Source: Malania oleifera
Taxonomy: Eukaryota; Streptophyta; Magnoliopsida; Santalales; Ximeniaceae
Reading direction: 5' to 3'
NCBI RefSeq assembly: GCF_029873635.1
Contig: NC_080428.1
Span: forward strand, 68,815,601 to 68,879,600
DNA length: 64,000 nucleotides
Shown here: positions 1 through 11,434 of the stretch, piece by piece
Layout: each line of letters opens with the position of its first letter
Position numbering within the stretch: the first letter of the stretch is position 1
Position numbers and translations under genes: made by a program
Notes under the pieces: model-generated
Database searches by the model: none
The model's input: the letters and a program-made list of their open reading frames with translations, nothing else
Told to the model about the DNA's origin: nothing

Positions 1-870
1 AGCCAAAACTTGCACTTCTTGAATTTCGCAAACATTTTCCATTCCCTCAGTACCTGAAGTACTACTCTCAGATGTTCCTTGTGCTCCTCTCGCCTCTTTT
101 AATACACTAGTATGTCGTCGATAAACACTACCACAAAATGATCTAAATACTGGTGGAATACCCGGTTCATCAAATTCATAAACACTGCAGGAGCATTTGT
201 TAATCCAAATGGTATAACCAAGAATTCATAATGGCCATACTGAGTTCTGAACTCCGTTTTAGAAACATCCTCTGCTCTAACTTTTACCTGATGATACCCA
301 AACCATAAATCTATCTTTCGAGAAAACTTGTGTCCCCTGTAGCTGATCAAACAAATCGTCAATGTGGGGAAACCAGTATTTATTCTTGATAGTCACTTTG
401 TTAATTTCTTGGTCATCAATGCACATTCTCATCGACCCGTATTTCTTTTTCAAAAATAATACCGGCACTCCCCAGGGCGACACAATGGGCTGAATAAATC
501 CCCTGTCTAACAATTCCTACAACTGGTCCTTTAATTCTTTTAATTCTGTCGGTGCCATTCTGTACGACTCTTTTTAAATCAGCGTTGTCCCCAGTACTAG
601 ATCAATAGAAAACCTTATCTCATGATCATGAGGTACTCCCAGAAAATCCTGGGAGAAAATATCAGGAAAATCCCTCACCACTAGGATATCCTCTAATATA
701 AACTCTCCTTCTGATACCACCTTTACAGAAGCCATATAACCCTGACAACCCTCTAGGGGCAAACGCCTCGCCTGAATGGCAGATAAGAATTATTGGGGGG
801 GGGGGGGTATGCACACAAGACTCCACAAACCTGTACTCCTGTCCCCTGGAGTTCTGAACACTACCTCTTT

Positions 871-1179
871 CTAATAATAATCAATACTGGCATAGTGAGT
901 AGCTAGCCAGTCCATACCCAATATCACCTCAAATCCATGCATATCGAAGACTTCCAAATCAGTTAATAAAGACCTCTCCTGAATGCACACTGGACAGTTA
1001 CTAAGTACTTTATCACATAACCCCATAGCCCCTGTTGGCGTAGCTACTGAAAAAATGACACCCAACTGGTGTGTTTCATAAAATTTAACAAACTCCCAGG
1101 CGATAAAAGAATGAGTTGCCCCTGAATCAAATAAAGCGATAGCTATAAATGGTAGAATTGAAACTGTACCTATCACCAC
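871..1179 (-). pseudogene. E1 aspartic protease
   Basis: A 102-codon open segment carrying LFDSGATHSFI, the catalytic D-S/T-G loop of retropepsins, followed by EVILGMDWLATHYA, the conserved second block. It would cleave the Gag-Pol polyprotein. The active-site triad is intact here, unlike in E2 where the glycine is tryptophan. Flanking frames are broken, so this is a relic. Confidence 0.85.
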
Positions 1180-1315
1180 ATCTCCCGCTGCCTCTGCATC
1201 CCCTGGTGTTAGTGCGTAGACTTGAGCTGGGGAAATATTCCTCTATTGTCCGCCTCGAGGTGCCTAATAACCTCCTTGATATGGTCTAGGAGTAGGTGCG
1301 GCAACTAGTGGTGCA

Positions 1316-1366
1316 TGACAATCCCTTGCCATATGCCCGGACTGATAACACCGATAACATATCACC
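1316..1366 (-). pseudogene. E1 gag zinc knuckle (CCHC)
   Basis: Minus-strand translation gives CYRCYQSGHMARDC, a C-X2-C-X4-H-X4-C zinc knuckle that binds retroelement RNA. All four metal ligands are present. The E2 equivalent is at 12683-12724. Confidence 0.85.
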
Positions 1367-1671
1367 TCCCTAACCCGATATTCTTTTGGGTGTCTCCTGT
1401 AGCATATAAGACAAGGAGGGGGCATCTGACCTCCTTGTATAGCCTAATCTTTCATTGCATGTCTCCATCCACCCCTGCTGTCCTTCCTTCTCTAAGGCCC
1501 TCGACTGGACCCTGCCTGAACATTTGAAGGCACGGGCCTCTTCCCCATACTCTGTGCTGCGGTGCCTCTCTGAAGGCCACCCTCAATTACTGCAACCTTG
1601 TCTACTACCTCTACAAATGTCTGAGCCCGAAAGGTTATAACGTGCTCAAACAAATTCTGCCTCAGACCCTC

Positions 1672-2133
1672 CTAAAACTTCCTTGCTGTCCTCTCCTCAT
1701 CAGGTACTAAATACGGAGCAAACCGAGACAGCTCAATAAATCTCACTGCATACTGTTGTATTGTCATTCGTCCCGACGTTAGATGCAGAAACTCTGCTGT
1801 CTTCGCACTCCTAACTATAGCGGGAAAGTACCTCTCGAAGAAAATCTCCCTGAAGCGCCTCCATGTCACCGCTATAGGGTCCGGTCTCTGCTCCTCCAAC
1901 AGTTTTGCCGATCTCCACCAGCGCTTTGCCTCCCCTTTCAACTTAAACGTCGCAAATAACACTTTTTGCTCATCTGTACATGGCAAAATTGCCAGCATGT
2001 CCTGCATATCCTGGACCCAGTTCTTAGCTACAAGTGGGTCGACTCCTCCAGAAAATAATGGAGGTCTCATCCACATAAACCGCTCAATCGTGCAGCTATG
2101 CTCCTCGGAACCTCTAGCCATCTCAATCATCAC
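1672..2133 (-). pseudogene. E1 gag, capsid core
   Basis: Longest open stretch of E1 gag, 153 codons. It holds the retroelement gag core: a VDPLVAKNWVQDM segment, then FKLKGEAKRWW, TWRRFREIFFERYFP and a TIQQYAVRFIELSRFAP segment. In the intact element this would assemble the virus-like particle around the RNA. It aligns along its length with the E2 gag at 11972-12400, which shows that E1 and E2 are related. It is open here but disconnected by stops from its start codon and from the zinc knuckle. Confidence 0.88.
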
Positions 2134-2592
2134 CTTCTGGTGACGCTACGTAGTACAACATCTGGGTCTCCGCCACCCATACTGGAAAGCCTTGCATCAT
2201 CACCCCCAGCATGTGTACTACTACTCCCTAGATCCATCCTGCAAATAATATAAAATTATCTTAGAACTCTTTCATCACAACTCACTAACACACCCAGCAT
2301 ACTAAAATCCACAATACATTCTACTACAAGCATTTCTCAATTCTCATTTAAGATTCAATCCTACCACTCAAAAAAACGATCCGACGATAGTATCTATAGT
2401 TTTTCAAAGGTCTTCACCCCACGAAAAACATATAAACAACCACAGAACTCCTGCTTCCAGGTCGCAAGACGGAACCCTAAATTCGAATCTCATCCTCTAA
2501 CAACAACTGACTCATATCTCGTTAATATCCAGTTCTATACTCTAGTATTGTATTCTGCTGTTTACTAAAGTCTGCAGAACCTAGTAAACCTA

Positions 2593-2605
2593 GGCTCTAA
2601 TACCA
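2593..2605 (-). other. E1 primer binding site (initiator-Met tRNA)
   Basis: Minus strand reads TGGTATTAGAGCC, three bases inside the LTR end at 2609. Plant initiator-Met tRNA primes many LTR elements through TGGTATCAGAGC; one C-to-T change separates the two. It fixes the element's orientation and the LTR/internal boundary. Confidence 0.85.
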
Positions 2606-2608
2606 AAT

Positions 2609-3335
2609 TGTGACACCTTGATTTTTCATACCTTTTTTTCCCATATAAATAATACATACACTGCATATCAGTCACGTTAACCACTGATACCATAATACAT
2701 AACCCGACCCAAAAGTGGGTACACAATCATACTCATACACAACCCTAACAATGGAAGTCATTTCAAATATATATATACATACATACCACATCGAATACAC
2801 ATACCAGAGTACTACCATTCATAAATACTAGTCAACCACAGAACTCTAGGGGAATCAAACCTCCATAGTACAAAATACTCAACCTGACTGCTCAGGGTAT
2901 CTGCGCCCCTCTACCTCGGAGCTCTATCACCGGGTCTACCTCAGTTTCCTGAAATATTTAAATGATTAGGTGAGACACATCTTAGTAAGACGAAATAAAT
3001 TATATACAGTGTGTGACAATAAGAGATTCATTATATAATAACACATGCTCATTCTAGTAATAATATATTTTGAGAGAATATACAAATTCCATAATCGTAA
3101 TCATATAGATATACAACACAAGCTTTCATAAGTTTTTTCTTCCATTTCCAAAATCATTCATTCGTATCCTAAGTTTACCGGCGAAGTTCCTGAGAATAGG
3201 GAAGCTTACCCACCTATACAAAAAGCTTCCTTCTACCCTGATATCATTTGTAGTCTTTTGCCCGATTAACTCGAGTTCAACTACAACTAATACTTATCAG
3301 AGCACTCACCTTACTCAGTAAGCCCTCAGGCGATG
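2609..3335 (-). repeat. E1 5' LTR, 3' part (U5 side)
   Basis: The LTR ends (minus strand) in GGTGTCACA next to the PBS. Blocks also found in the E2 LTR are visible, for example the segment around 3300-3330 that matches 8447-8480 (a CTGAGGGCTTACTGAGTAAGG motif). The LTR is interrupted at 3336 by a copia-type solo LTR and resumes at 4858. Without insertions the whole LTR would be about 2.6 kb, matching E2's 2.7 kb. Confidence 0.8.
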
Positions 3336-4857
3336 TGTTTTGTTGGCCCAGATAAGCGTTTAAAGGGGGGTGAATAGAATTTTTTCGTAGATAAGCGAAT
3401 TTTCCACAAACACAAAAAATCTTGCCAAGAACAAGAGTATTATATCACAATATAAAAATAAAACAAATGGCAATGGATAAGCAACATAAGAGAGAAGAGA
3501 GAAGAGAAGCTTAACACAACGATGTTAACATGGTTCGGCACCCCGCCTACATCCACGCCTTGAGACCAACTCAAGGATTCCCCAAATCCACTATACGATC
3601 CTTCTTCTGGCGGAGAAGCCTATACAAAGAGTTGCTCACAAAGAGCTCTTACAATGGTACTCATCTAGAGACACCTTGCAATGGCTCACAAAGAGCCTTA
3701 CAATACAAGTAGTTGAAAAGAGGCAGATACAATCTTAAATGCTCCTCTTGAGCTTAATATCACAGTGTAATCCTCACACAATATCCTCTTTTTCAATGGA
3801 GTGTAAACAAAAGCAAGAGCAAGAAGGCAAGTGGTTGCACAATGAAACCCTAGAGTAAATTAACAATGAATGATTTCAACAACTAATGAGCTTCACTGCC
3901 TTTAAGTTAATGAAAGAGACCTATTTTAAACACCAAAGGGGTGAGTTGGGCACTGGAGAGCCGTTGGGCATTTATTGATATGAGACAAGGTGAGAACTAG
4001 TCGTTCTGGAGCATTAAATGAGGTCTGCAGCCCGACGTTTGTCGACGAGGTCTTACCTTCGTCGACGAGCTCTTCAGTTAATTGGTTGACAAAGCCCTCT
4101 GTTTGTCAACGAGTTACTGGTTCTGAATTTAGGTAGGTCTAGTTTTCTTTTCATTGACGAGTACCCTGTGTACGTCGACGAAATGTCCATAAACTTCGTT
4201 GCTGAATCCCCTGTATTCGTCGACGAAAGTGCTATGAACTTTTAAGTACTCTCGGTATATTCTCGTCGACGAGTACCTTGTGTAAGTCGACGAGGGTCTG
4301 TGTTGTTCTCCTCATCGAAGCCCTGTGTTCGTCGACGAGGCCCCTTTCACTATTTTAGAAAATGTACTTTAACTAGGTTTATGTTTGAAGTAAAAAGGTC
4401 CTTATTTTTAGAAGTGATCTCTAATCTACTTTAAGATGTCTTAGGTTTAACAAAACATGTTTGAGGGTTTTTAGACATCTTATGCAGTTTTATTTGACTA
4501 GTTGTATGTGTGTGGGATTGTGCCTATGTTCTAGTGATATGTATGTGACATGCCCATTTCTTGCTTGTTCTTTTGAGTCACACCATACACAAAGGTTTAC
4601 AGAATCATTCTCTCTAACTCTCACACTCAACTTAGAACATGTGCTTGCTATGTAGAGTCCATGAGTGCTTTGGTTTGAGTGGCCGAGTTCTGGTCATGTC
4701 ACATGTTGCTTTTGGATGGTTTAAAACTTGCTTGCTTTGGAGCTGTTCTGTGCAACTAAGCTGAACTAGGAAAAAAGGTAACTTTAAAGAATTGCTAATG
4801 GGTTGTTGTCATCAAAATACAGTTGGAATGAAAGACCCTTAATCACTTGGTCTAACA
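3336..4857 (-). mobile_element. Solo LTR, copia-type (SIRE/Maximus-like), inserted in E1 LTR
   Basis: About 1.5 kb that interrupts an alignment between the E1 and E2 LTRs. On the minus strand it starts TGTTAGACC at 4857 and ends GGGCCAACAAAACA at 3336. It shares the layout of the other copia-type LTRs here: a TTTTGATGACAAC block near the start, a GATGTAGGCGGGGTGCCGAACC block followed by ATGTTAACA (about 3555-3515), and a TTCACCCCCC tail. It has no internal region, PBS or second LTR, so it is a solo LTR. I could not find a convincing target duplication; the boundary at 3336 is uncertain by a few bases. A TCGACGA array lies at 4043-4345. Confidence 0.7.
4043..4345 (-). promoter_or_regulatory. 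TTCGTCGACGAA palindrome array in copia-type LTR
   Basis: Seven exact TCGACGA cores and about five degenerate ones within 300 bp, spaced irregularly by 15-60 bp. The full form TTCGTCGACGAA is a perfect palindrome. The array ends about 113 bp before a TATA-like TTTAAAATAG (minus strand, 3930-3921), the same place where the other copia-type LTRs carry their arrays. A U3 regulatory role is inferred from position only. Confidence 0.55.
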
Positions 4858-6022
4858 TCTACTTCACTTAAATTATTTATTAACTCACACTATTTCATTT
4901 CTCATTTTCATTCTCGTTCCCATTCTTATTTCATTTCTATTGTCATCTCATTTCCATTTCCATTTCCATTTCTTTTTCGTTTCCCATTTCCATATCAAGC
5001 TCATAAGTGTCATCATAACCGATACATCTGTGTTTATACTCATGGATGCCCTGAGGATATCACTCCACGTCATGCTTTCCCCCATGAATAGGGTTGTGCA
5101 ACCCGAAGGCTTGACCTTACTGCATTGGGCTGACCCTGTTAGGTTAAATATCATCACATATCTCATATCTGTAGTATGAATGGCCGGACAAAAGCCCTGA
5201 TCCAGACTCAGGGGGCACAACAACTCTGCTATACAGTTCAGTCGACTGTCACGCCAAATGCTCCATGAGTCCGTGTGGTTGCACTAACACCATTAGCAAC
5301 GGTACCGTGCTCTCAATATCGCAACTTATCATTAGGGTTTGCATATCCATCCATCAGGGTTCTCACTGCCACATACTAGCAATCATTATGTGGTATTGGC
5401 ATTTCATCAATCACATGTTTGTATTCCCCTTTCAAAATTTCACATTTCATTTCTCACAATTTAATATTCATATTCCTGAATTAACGGTGCAATATTCACA
5501 TTTCCCATAATCATATTTTTCATATTCACATTTCTCATTTTCATATTACAGAATATCATTGCAATATTTTCATTTCACATTTCTTATAATCATAATCATA
5601 TTTCTCATATTCACATTTCTCATTTTCATATTGTAGAAATATCATTGCAATATTTTCATTCCACATATTCAGTATTCTCAAATCATTTCATCAGTTCAAA
5701 ATTCATTTCATCTCATAATAACATATACATACCTCATTTCACATAATTCAATATTTCTCAATACACATGCCCGTATTTCCCATTTTATCCTTTCTCAGAA
5801 AATACATTTTCAAGTGTGTTCACTTTCATCATTTTCCCACATTTCAGTTCTCATATCAAAACACATTTCAGTATCACATATTTCACAGGGTAAATCATTT
5901 AACCTAGTTTAAACATTTCTCAATATAAATCATATGCCACATAGATTTCATCTGATATTTATATCATAATAAATTTCAGTAAAAATACCATACACCATTT
6001 TCACATATTTCTCAACCCATAA
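4858..6022 (-). repeat. E1 5' LTR, middle part
   Basis: Continuation of the E1 LTR. 5010-5320 contains the GC-richer block common to the gypsy LTRs here (GGGTTGTGCAACCCGAAGG, CAGTCGACTGTC, ACGGTACCGTGC), equivalent to 7955-8205 in E2. 4870-5000 and 5400-5960 are TTCATTT/CATATTTC-rich. It ends at a CATAA target duplication (6018-6022). Confidence 0.8.
5511..5667. repeat. Two-copy tandem repeat, about 85 bp
   Basis: A unit containing TTCTCATTTTCATATT and ATCATTGCAATATTTTCATT occurs twice in a row (about 5511-5581 and 5596-5667) inside the E1 LTR. Local duplication; no function seen. Confidence 0.7.
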
Positions 6023-6431
6023 TGTTGACCTTACAAGGCTTAAAATCTTATTTTGATGATAACAAATAAGAGAAACTTAACATATTTACTTGAGTAATGA
6101 TATTTCAGGATTCAAGTATATGAATACAAGGATGATTGTTCACAAGAATCATTGATAGCCTATACGCTAAAGAATGATGATCAAACGAAGCTTAAAGAAC
6201 ATTAAAGCATGAATTCAAAGATGATATCTATTAAAACTTGAAGATCATGAGAGTGTGGATGTTAAATAGAAACTTGCTAAAAGCTTAAAGCTTGGAGACA
6301 AGAGAGCCAAAGAAAGACAAGCATGAAGACTCAAGCACTTAGAATGTCAAAGTCTTAAGAAGTCTTTATGTAAGTATTTCATACTTTAAATATCTTATGA
6401 AAATATGTTTGAAGCTCTTCCAGGGTTAAAT
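6023..6431 (+). mobile_element. Copia-type solo LTR 'c', 5' segment
   Basis: Begins TGTTGACCTTACAAGGC immediately after CATAA (6018-6022); the same CATAA follows its other end at 20909-20913, a clean 5-bp target duplication in the E1 LTR. At 6431 it is cut by element E2 (TSD TAAAT) and resumes at 19223. Together the two parts make about 2.1 kb with no internal region, so it is a solo LTR. It resembles the SIRE/Maximus-like LTRs at 8742, 48417 and 50415. Confidence 0.85.
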
Positions 6432-6579
6432 TGTAATAAACCCCCCCCCCCCCCCAAAAAAAAAGGATATAGAAGTTTAGTGGAGTGATTTCCAAAAATA
6501 ATAATTAATTAATTGAATTTAAAAAAAGAAAAAAATACTTAAAATTTATTTTTATTTTTATTAATAAAATATATTATTA

Positions 6580-6596
6580 TTATTATTAATTAAATA

Positions 6597-6634
<38 letters not shown>
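6580..6634. repeat. (ATT)n microsatellite in E2 5' LTR
   Basis: Near-perfect ATT repeats; the 3' LTR has a shorter, differently interrupted version at about 16650-16706, so the tract has changed length since insertion. Confidence 0.85.
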
Positions 6635-6635
<1 letters not shown>

Positions 6636-8741
6636 CACCTTAAGCTTCTTTAAGAAGCTTCAAGATTTGTTGAATATTGCAAGGGCCTTTTCTATGCAAC
6701 AGACCCCCCTCCACTGAACTCTCTCTCTCTCTCTCTCTCCTCTCGTTCTCTCTCCCTCTCTCCTCAGTTACGTGGCGGATTCTCGCCCGATCGAGAATCA
6801 GAAGATACCGCTGGACTCCATTCTCCGCTGCCGTCATTTCTATCGGAGCTTATCGGTGGTAGTAGCGGCGTAAACGTATCTCTTGGGGTAAGATAATTTC
6901 CCCTTTTTCTTTAATTTCTTGCAAATTATAAGCCCAATCGACAAATGGACACCACCACGAGAATTTAGGGATGATTCTCTACAAGTCTAGTAGGACGGAA
7001 TTCTCATGGGGTCGTCGTGGGTAAAACCCCAAATTTGGGGTACGATGGTTATTAAGGGGTTTATTTTTAATTAATTAGGATTAATTTAGGAATGCTAAAA
7101 TGTTGAGCATCTGGAGTTGAAGTAGGATTTCTGGAATTTAGGGACCGAGTGAGTGCCGCTGGTGTAATTTTGGGACCCGCAGGAGAAATTCATAAAATTA
7201 AGTGAGGGTGTTAAATAATAGCTTAAATGATAATTTGGGGTATATGGAGCTTAGGGAAGGTTAGTTGAGTATTGTTTTGAGAGAAATTAGTTAATTAATC
7301 TGGGAAAAATGTAAATTTCAGGAGTTGAATTTTGGACGTCAGGCATAGAATTTGGGTGTTAACGAGTCTCATAGTAAGCCAGGTAAGGGGAATAAATTAT
7401 AACAACATTTTTAAAATTATTGTTCAAATTAATATGTGAAAATGAGCATATGATATTTTGTCTGAAAATTATTATGATATAAATATAAGATAAATTGTGT
7501 GGCATTTGAGTAATTTTAAATTGTGATATTTTGGAGTGTGAAATATAACGATGAGTAATTTCTGAGAAAATATTGAAATGAGAATTATTGATGTGATTAG
7601 TGAAAAATTATGAAATATGATATTTATATGTGAGCAGAAATGTTTTGCCTAAAAGATGAGATTTTGTGAATTTATGATATTAGAAAATAATGAAATGTGG
7701 TATTTATTTGTGAGTGAAAATTATTTGCATGAGAAATAAGTTGTACAAATTGTAGATATGAGTATTTTGGGAAAATGTGAAAAATACGTGAAATTATGAT
7801 ATATGATATTACGAGATGATGAAATGTGCACAGAAAATGATGAGAATATTTATATGAAACTGAATTGTGAGATACTGGAATATGATTGATGAAATGTCAA
7901 TACCGCATAATGAATGCTGGTATGTGGTAGTAAACCCTGATGGATGGTTATGATATTGAGCACGGTACCGTTGCTAGTGGTGTTAGTGCAACCACACGAA
8001 CTCTTGGAGCGTGTGGCGTGACAGTCGACTGTGCCATTTTGTAGGGTTGTTGGTCCCCCTGAGTCCGGATCAGGGTTATAGGCCGACCAGTCGTACTATA
8101 GACGCGATATGTGATATGATATTTGATCTAACCAGGTCAGCCAATCGCGATTAGATCCATCCTTCGGGCCGCACAACCTTGACCATGGGGGGAAGCATGA
8201 CATGGATAGAAAGGTCCTCAAGGTGGCCATGAGTTACAGATGCGATGTTGGTATTTGATACTAAGGATACTCATGAGCCAGAAAGTAAAATTTGAAACAG
8301 AAAGTGAAAGAGTGATAAAATTGGCTAAAATAAGAAATGAAAGAAAGAATGGAAATTTAGAAATAAAGAATGTTAAATATGATAAATGAACTGTGTGAGT
8401 TAATGACATAAATAATTAAGGCGAAGTGAAACTCTCGGCCTGAGGGCTTACTGAGTAAGGTAAGTGCCCTGATAGGTATCAGATGTGGTCATACTTGGCT
8501 GCATAACTTGTTGGGGCAGAGGGAAGCTACCTGTATAGGCAGGTAATCTTTCCTACTCTCGGGAACTTCACTGATATTTATGTGTTGAAATTATTGAATT
8601 TAAGGAATGGTTTTAAAGCTTATAAAAGCTTGTGTTGTATATCTATATGACTATGAGAATATATTTTCCAGTGTATTTTTCTCAGGTGAAATGATGATTT
8701 GAAAAGTAAATTGTATTATAATTGAACTCATATGGCCACAC

Positions 8742-10333
8742 TGTTGACCCTATGGGTCATACCCTGTTTTGATTATGACAAATACTCAGGTATTTAATGA
8801 CTGCCGAGTTGATGTGCAGGTTTATTTTGGTAGTATCTTATGATGGCACTTGGAAACTCGGAGAAAAATAAAGACTCTGAAGACCCTAGATATAATTTAT
8901 TTGTTGTAATTTATATTCGGGTTTGTAATATTTAAGTAGAATTGGTCTGTAATAGTTCATTAGGGTCTTTGTTTTGTAATGAGCTCACACACATCACATA
9001 CATGATAATACGTAAACTCAAACCAACCATAATACAAACACCGGACTTTTTCAGTGTCTTTATTTTGGACAAAAATGACCCTAGGACACACACCATTGCA
9101 CCTTTGATTGTTAGGCACTTGAATAGGGTTTGTGTGTTTCAAAACAGGACCGAAATGCACACTTGGTGCACTTTCAGTTGACCAGCCAAGGCAATTCATT
9201 CTGCCCCGGTCGACCGAAACAGACCTGGGTCAACAGTTGACCAAAGCCCTGGTCGACCGAACCAGTGTAGTTCAAAATGCCCCGATCGTCCGAAACCCCC
9301 TGAGGTCAACAATTTGACCATCTGGTCGACCGAACCAAATTTTTATACCAACTACCTGGTCGACCGAGGGTCCTCGGGAAAAATCCCAACGTTCTAGTCG
9401 ACCAAACCAGCTAGTTCAAAATGGCCCGATCGACCAAACCTCGAAGAAATGGGAAATCGCCCACTTTCGGTCGACCAAGCTTTCAGTTCAAGAACCTCCT
9501 TGTCGACCGAACCATATGAACTCTGGTCGACCGAAACTGTTCTGATTGACCGGACCTCTTGGGTTACCCTGATTTTTACCACGGTTAAACATTTTTTTAA
9601 ATAGGGTTAAAATATTTGAAATGTCATTAAACTTTCCTAATAATACCCAATAGGTCCCTAACGGTCATATCTCTTCCCATGTCTATATATATGAGATCAT
9701 TTGTGAAAATTAGTGTGAGATTAGCTACTTTGATTAGGAAAAATTATCTGAAATTTTCAAATCTTATAACACTCATATCTAAGCCCCAACCACTCATACT
9801 TACCTTCTCTTATTGCTCAAAATCTCTATAAGTTGATTGAGTGCTTGATTAGGAAGGTTTGCTCTCTCATTCTAATTAGATTGATTTGATTTTTACGGGA
9901 GCTAAACCTAAGTGTTCTTAGGGGACTTTGTTAATAAGTCTCTCCTAAGAAGACTTATATAAAACTTCTGAGTATTACATATCCATTGCAATATCTTGAG
10001 AAGTTCGTATTTGTTTGTGGATTGCAAAATCTCGTCAAAAAATTTTCAAATATCTTGTATCATTTATTTTGATATAACTTTGAGAAGATATTTGTTTATG
10101 TGATAGTGATCTTTGTTGCAATATCAATTCACTCACATATTATTTGCTGAATACAAAGATTACACATCTTTTGCAAACCAAGCATATACATCATTTGATA
10201 TTTAAATGCTTGAGACATCCTGCTGATTGAAATACTTGAGACTTGACATCTTTGTGTGAACTTATTGGCTGAATATCTTGTGATTCAAAGATTGCTTGAT
10301 TGATACTCTCACACACTCATTACACTGATAGTA

Positions 10334-10371
<38 letters not shown>

Positions 10372-10979
10372 TCTGAGAGTTGAGATATTGGACCACATTG
10401 AGCTCACATATTATATCATTTGTGGTGTATGTAATTGCGCATATTTGGGTACATATCTGCTTTACACGAAAGCACAATCAATGTACCATTTGATTGTAAT
10501 ACACATCTATTGTATTTCCAGGCACGGGCCTGAAGAGGGAGACTAGCCCTGGAATAGTCCCGGATTGGCTTAGACCTGGTTAGGAAAGTTAGGTGCGTCA
10601 TCCTGTTAAGGCGTGTAGGTTGAGGTCATCCCTGTGCTAATTGACCTGATTGTAATTGGTGCCGCTTCACCCTTAAGTGAGCTATTAGTGGAATCCTCGG
10701 GCTTGCAAGTTATACGCGGGGACATAGGTACAGTTGGCCGAACCCCGTTAACATATTGTGTGTTTATATATATTGTCACACTTTATATTTACCGTACGTG
10801 TATGTTAATTTGAGAATGATGCGCTTGATTTAAATTTTCGCATATCATATTTATCAGCGTATTTGGAACTTGATAGAAAGACCCTAGGTTGTAATACTCA
10901 GCTGACATCTAGTTCAACCTAGGAGAAAAGTTTAAAATTCCAATTCATCCCCACTTTTGGGAATACACCAATTCTAACA
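8742..10979 (+). mobile_element. Copia-type solo LTR A1, nested in E2 5' LTR
   Basis: The E2 3' LTR reads straight through GGCCACACACTGTGAA at 18792-18807, whereas the 5' LTR has 2238 bp inserted there. The insert starts TGTTGACCC and ends AATTCTAACA. CACAC lies on both sides, but the site is CA-rich and has slipped, so the TSD is not exact. Visible layout: TTTTGATTATGACAAATAC near the start, an array of GGTCGACCGAACC motifs at 9176-9562, TATATATA at 9685-9692, (TA)n at 10338-10365, a block with GGAATCCTCGGG and CCGAACCCCGTTAACA near 10690-10755, and a CATCCCCACTTTTGGG tail. Same family as 48417 and 50415. The SIRE/Maximus (Ty1/copia) assignment is from LTR layout only. Confidence 0.85.
9176..9562 (+). 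promoter_or_regulatory. GGTCGACCGAACC motif array in LTR A1
   Basis: Six exact TCGACCGA cores plus about six near matches within 390 bp, spaced irregularly by 20-50 bp. The core GGTCGACC is palindromic. The array stops about 120 bp before TATATATA (9685). Similar arrays lie in the same place in the LTRs at 48417 and 50415. Confidence 0.6.
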
Positions 10980-11421
10980 CACACACACACTGTGAATAAT
11001 TTATTCCGTCTTACTGAGATGTGTCTCACCCAAATTGTCTAAATTTTTCAGGGGACAGAGATAGGCCAGGCGATAGAGCTCTGTGACCATTGGGAGCTGA
11101 GACCTTGACACACATGGTGAGTTTATAGACTAGGGGAGGTGTAATTCTCCTAGTGTTTAGTAGTTTTTGAGTTTGTGATAATGATGTATATGTGTGTATG
11201 TAGATACTCTGGGTATTGTATTCTGAATGATATAAATACACTGTCTTCCGCTGTTAGGTTTTATAAATAAAATGACTTTTTACCCGGGACCCAATGCAAG
11301 TCGAGTCGTGCGAATGATAGTATGATTGTTGACGTGGCCGATTTGTGAATGTTATAGATGACGTGTGATTATTTATTGATTTTAATAAAAAAAATTGTAC
11401 GAAAATCGGGGCGTCGCAGTT

Positions 11422-11434
11422 TGGTATCAAAGCC
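11422..11434 (+). other. E2 primer binding site (initiator-Met tRNA)
   Basis: TGGTATCAAAGCC three bases after the LTR end at 11418, one base different from TGGTATCAGAGCC. Confirms plus orientation. Confidence 0.88.

Larger units (their letters stand above)
1..2237 (-). pseudogene. Ty3/gypsy chromovirus gag-pol (element E1), 5' part, decayed
   Basis: Internal coding region of a Tekay/Del-like Ty3/gypsy element read right to left; the left window edge cuts it inside reverse transcriptase. The start is taken as the ATG at 2237, where an MDLGSS peptide corresponds to the MDPGNS start of E2. Gag follows (clearest at 2133-1672, with the KGEAKRWWRSAK core and FFERYFPA of Retrotrans_gag), then a CCHC zinc knuckle, the aspartic protease with DSGATHSF, and RT with FIDDI near 125-111. 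Frames change and stops interrupt several times, so it cannot make a polyprotein. A run of 13 G at about 796-808 sits between protease and RT and is a likely site of slippage. Domain order and motifs are seen directly; the clade is inferred from similarity to E2, which has a chromodomain-like end. Confidence 0.88.
6432..11418 (+). repeat. E2 5' LTR (with nested solo LTR)
   Basis: Starts TGTAATAAACCC and ends GGGGCGTCGCA next to the PBS; the 3' LTR ends CGTCACA. Subtracting the insertion at 8742-10979 leaves about 2.74 kb, against 2.71 kb for the 3' LTR. It contains homopolymer tracts near 6440-6465, an (ATT)n run at 6580-6634 and a (CT)n run at 6721-6740. From 7622 to about 8516 it matches the 3' LTR without any difference I could see. 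Confidence 0.9.

Noticed and set aside
4948..5223. Pair of frames on both strands over the TTCATTT-rich segment
   Set aside because: Both are read through low-complexity LTR sequence of E1, without domains.
8218..8409. Minus-strand 63-codon frame, identical to one at 18278-18469
   Set aside because: Both lie antisense in the two E2 LTRs; identity reflects the converted LTR block, and the sequence is a low-complexity hydrophobic frame.
9176..9562. CRISPR-like array of short repeats
   Set aside because: The GGTCGACCGAACC motifs are only about 13 bp, vary in sequence and spacing, lie inside a plant LTR and have no cas genes nearby.
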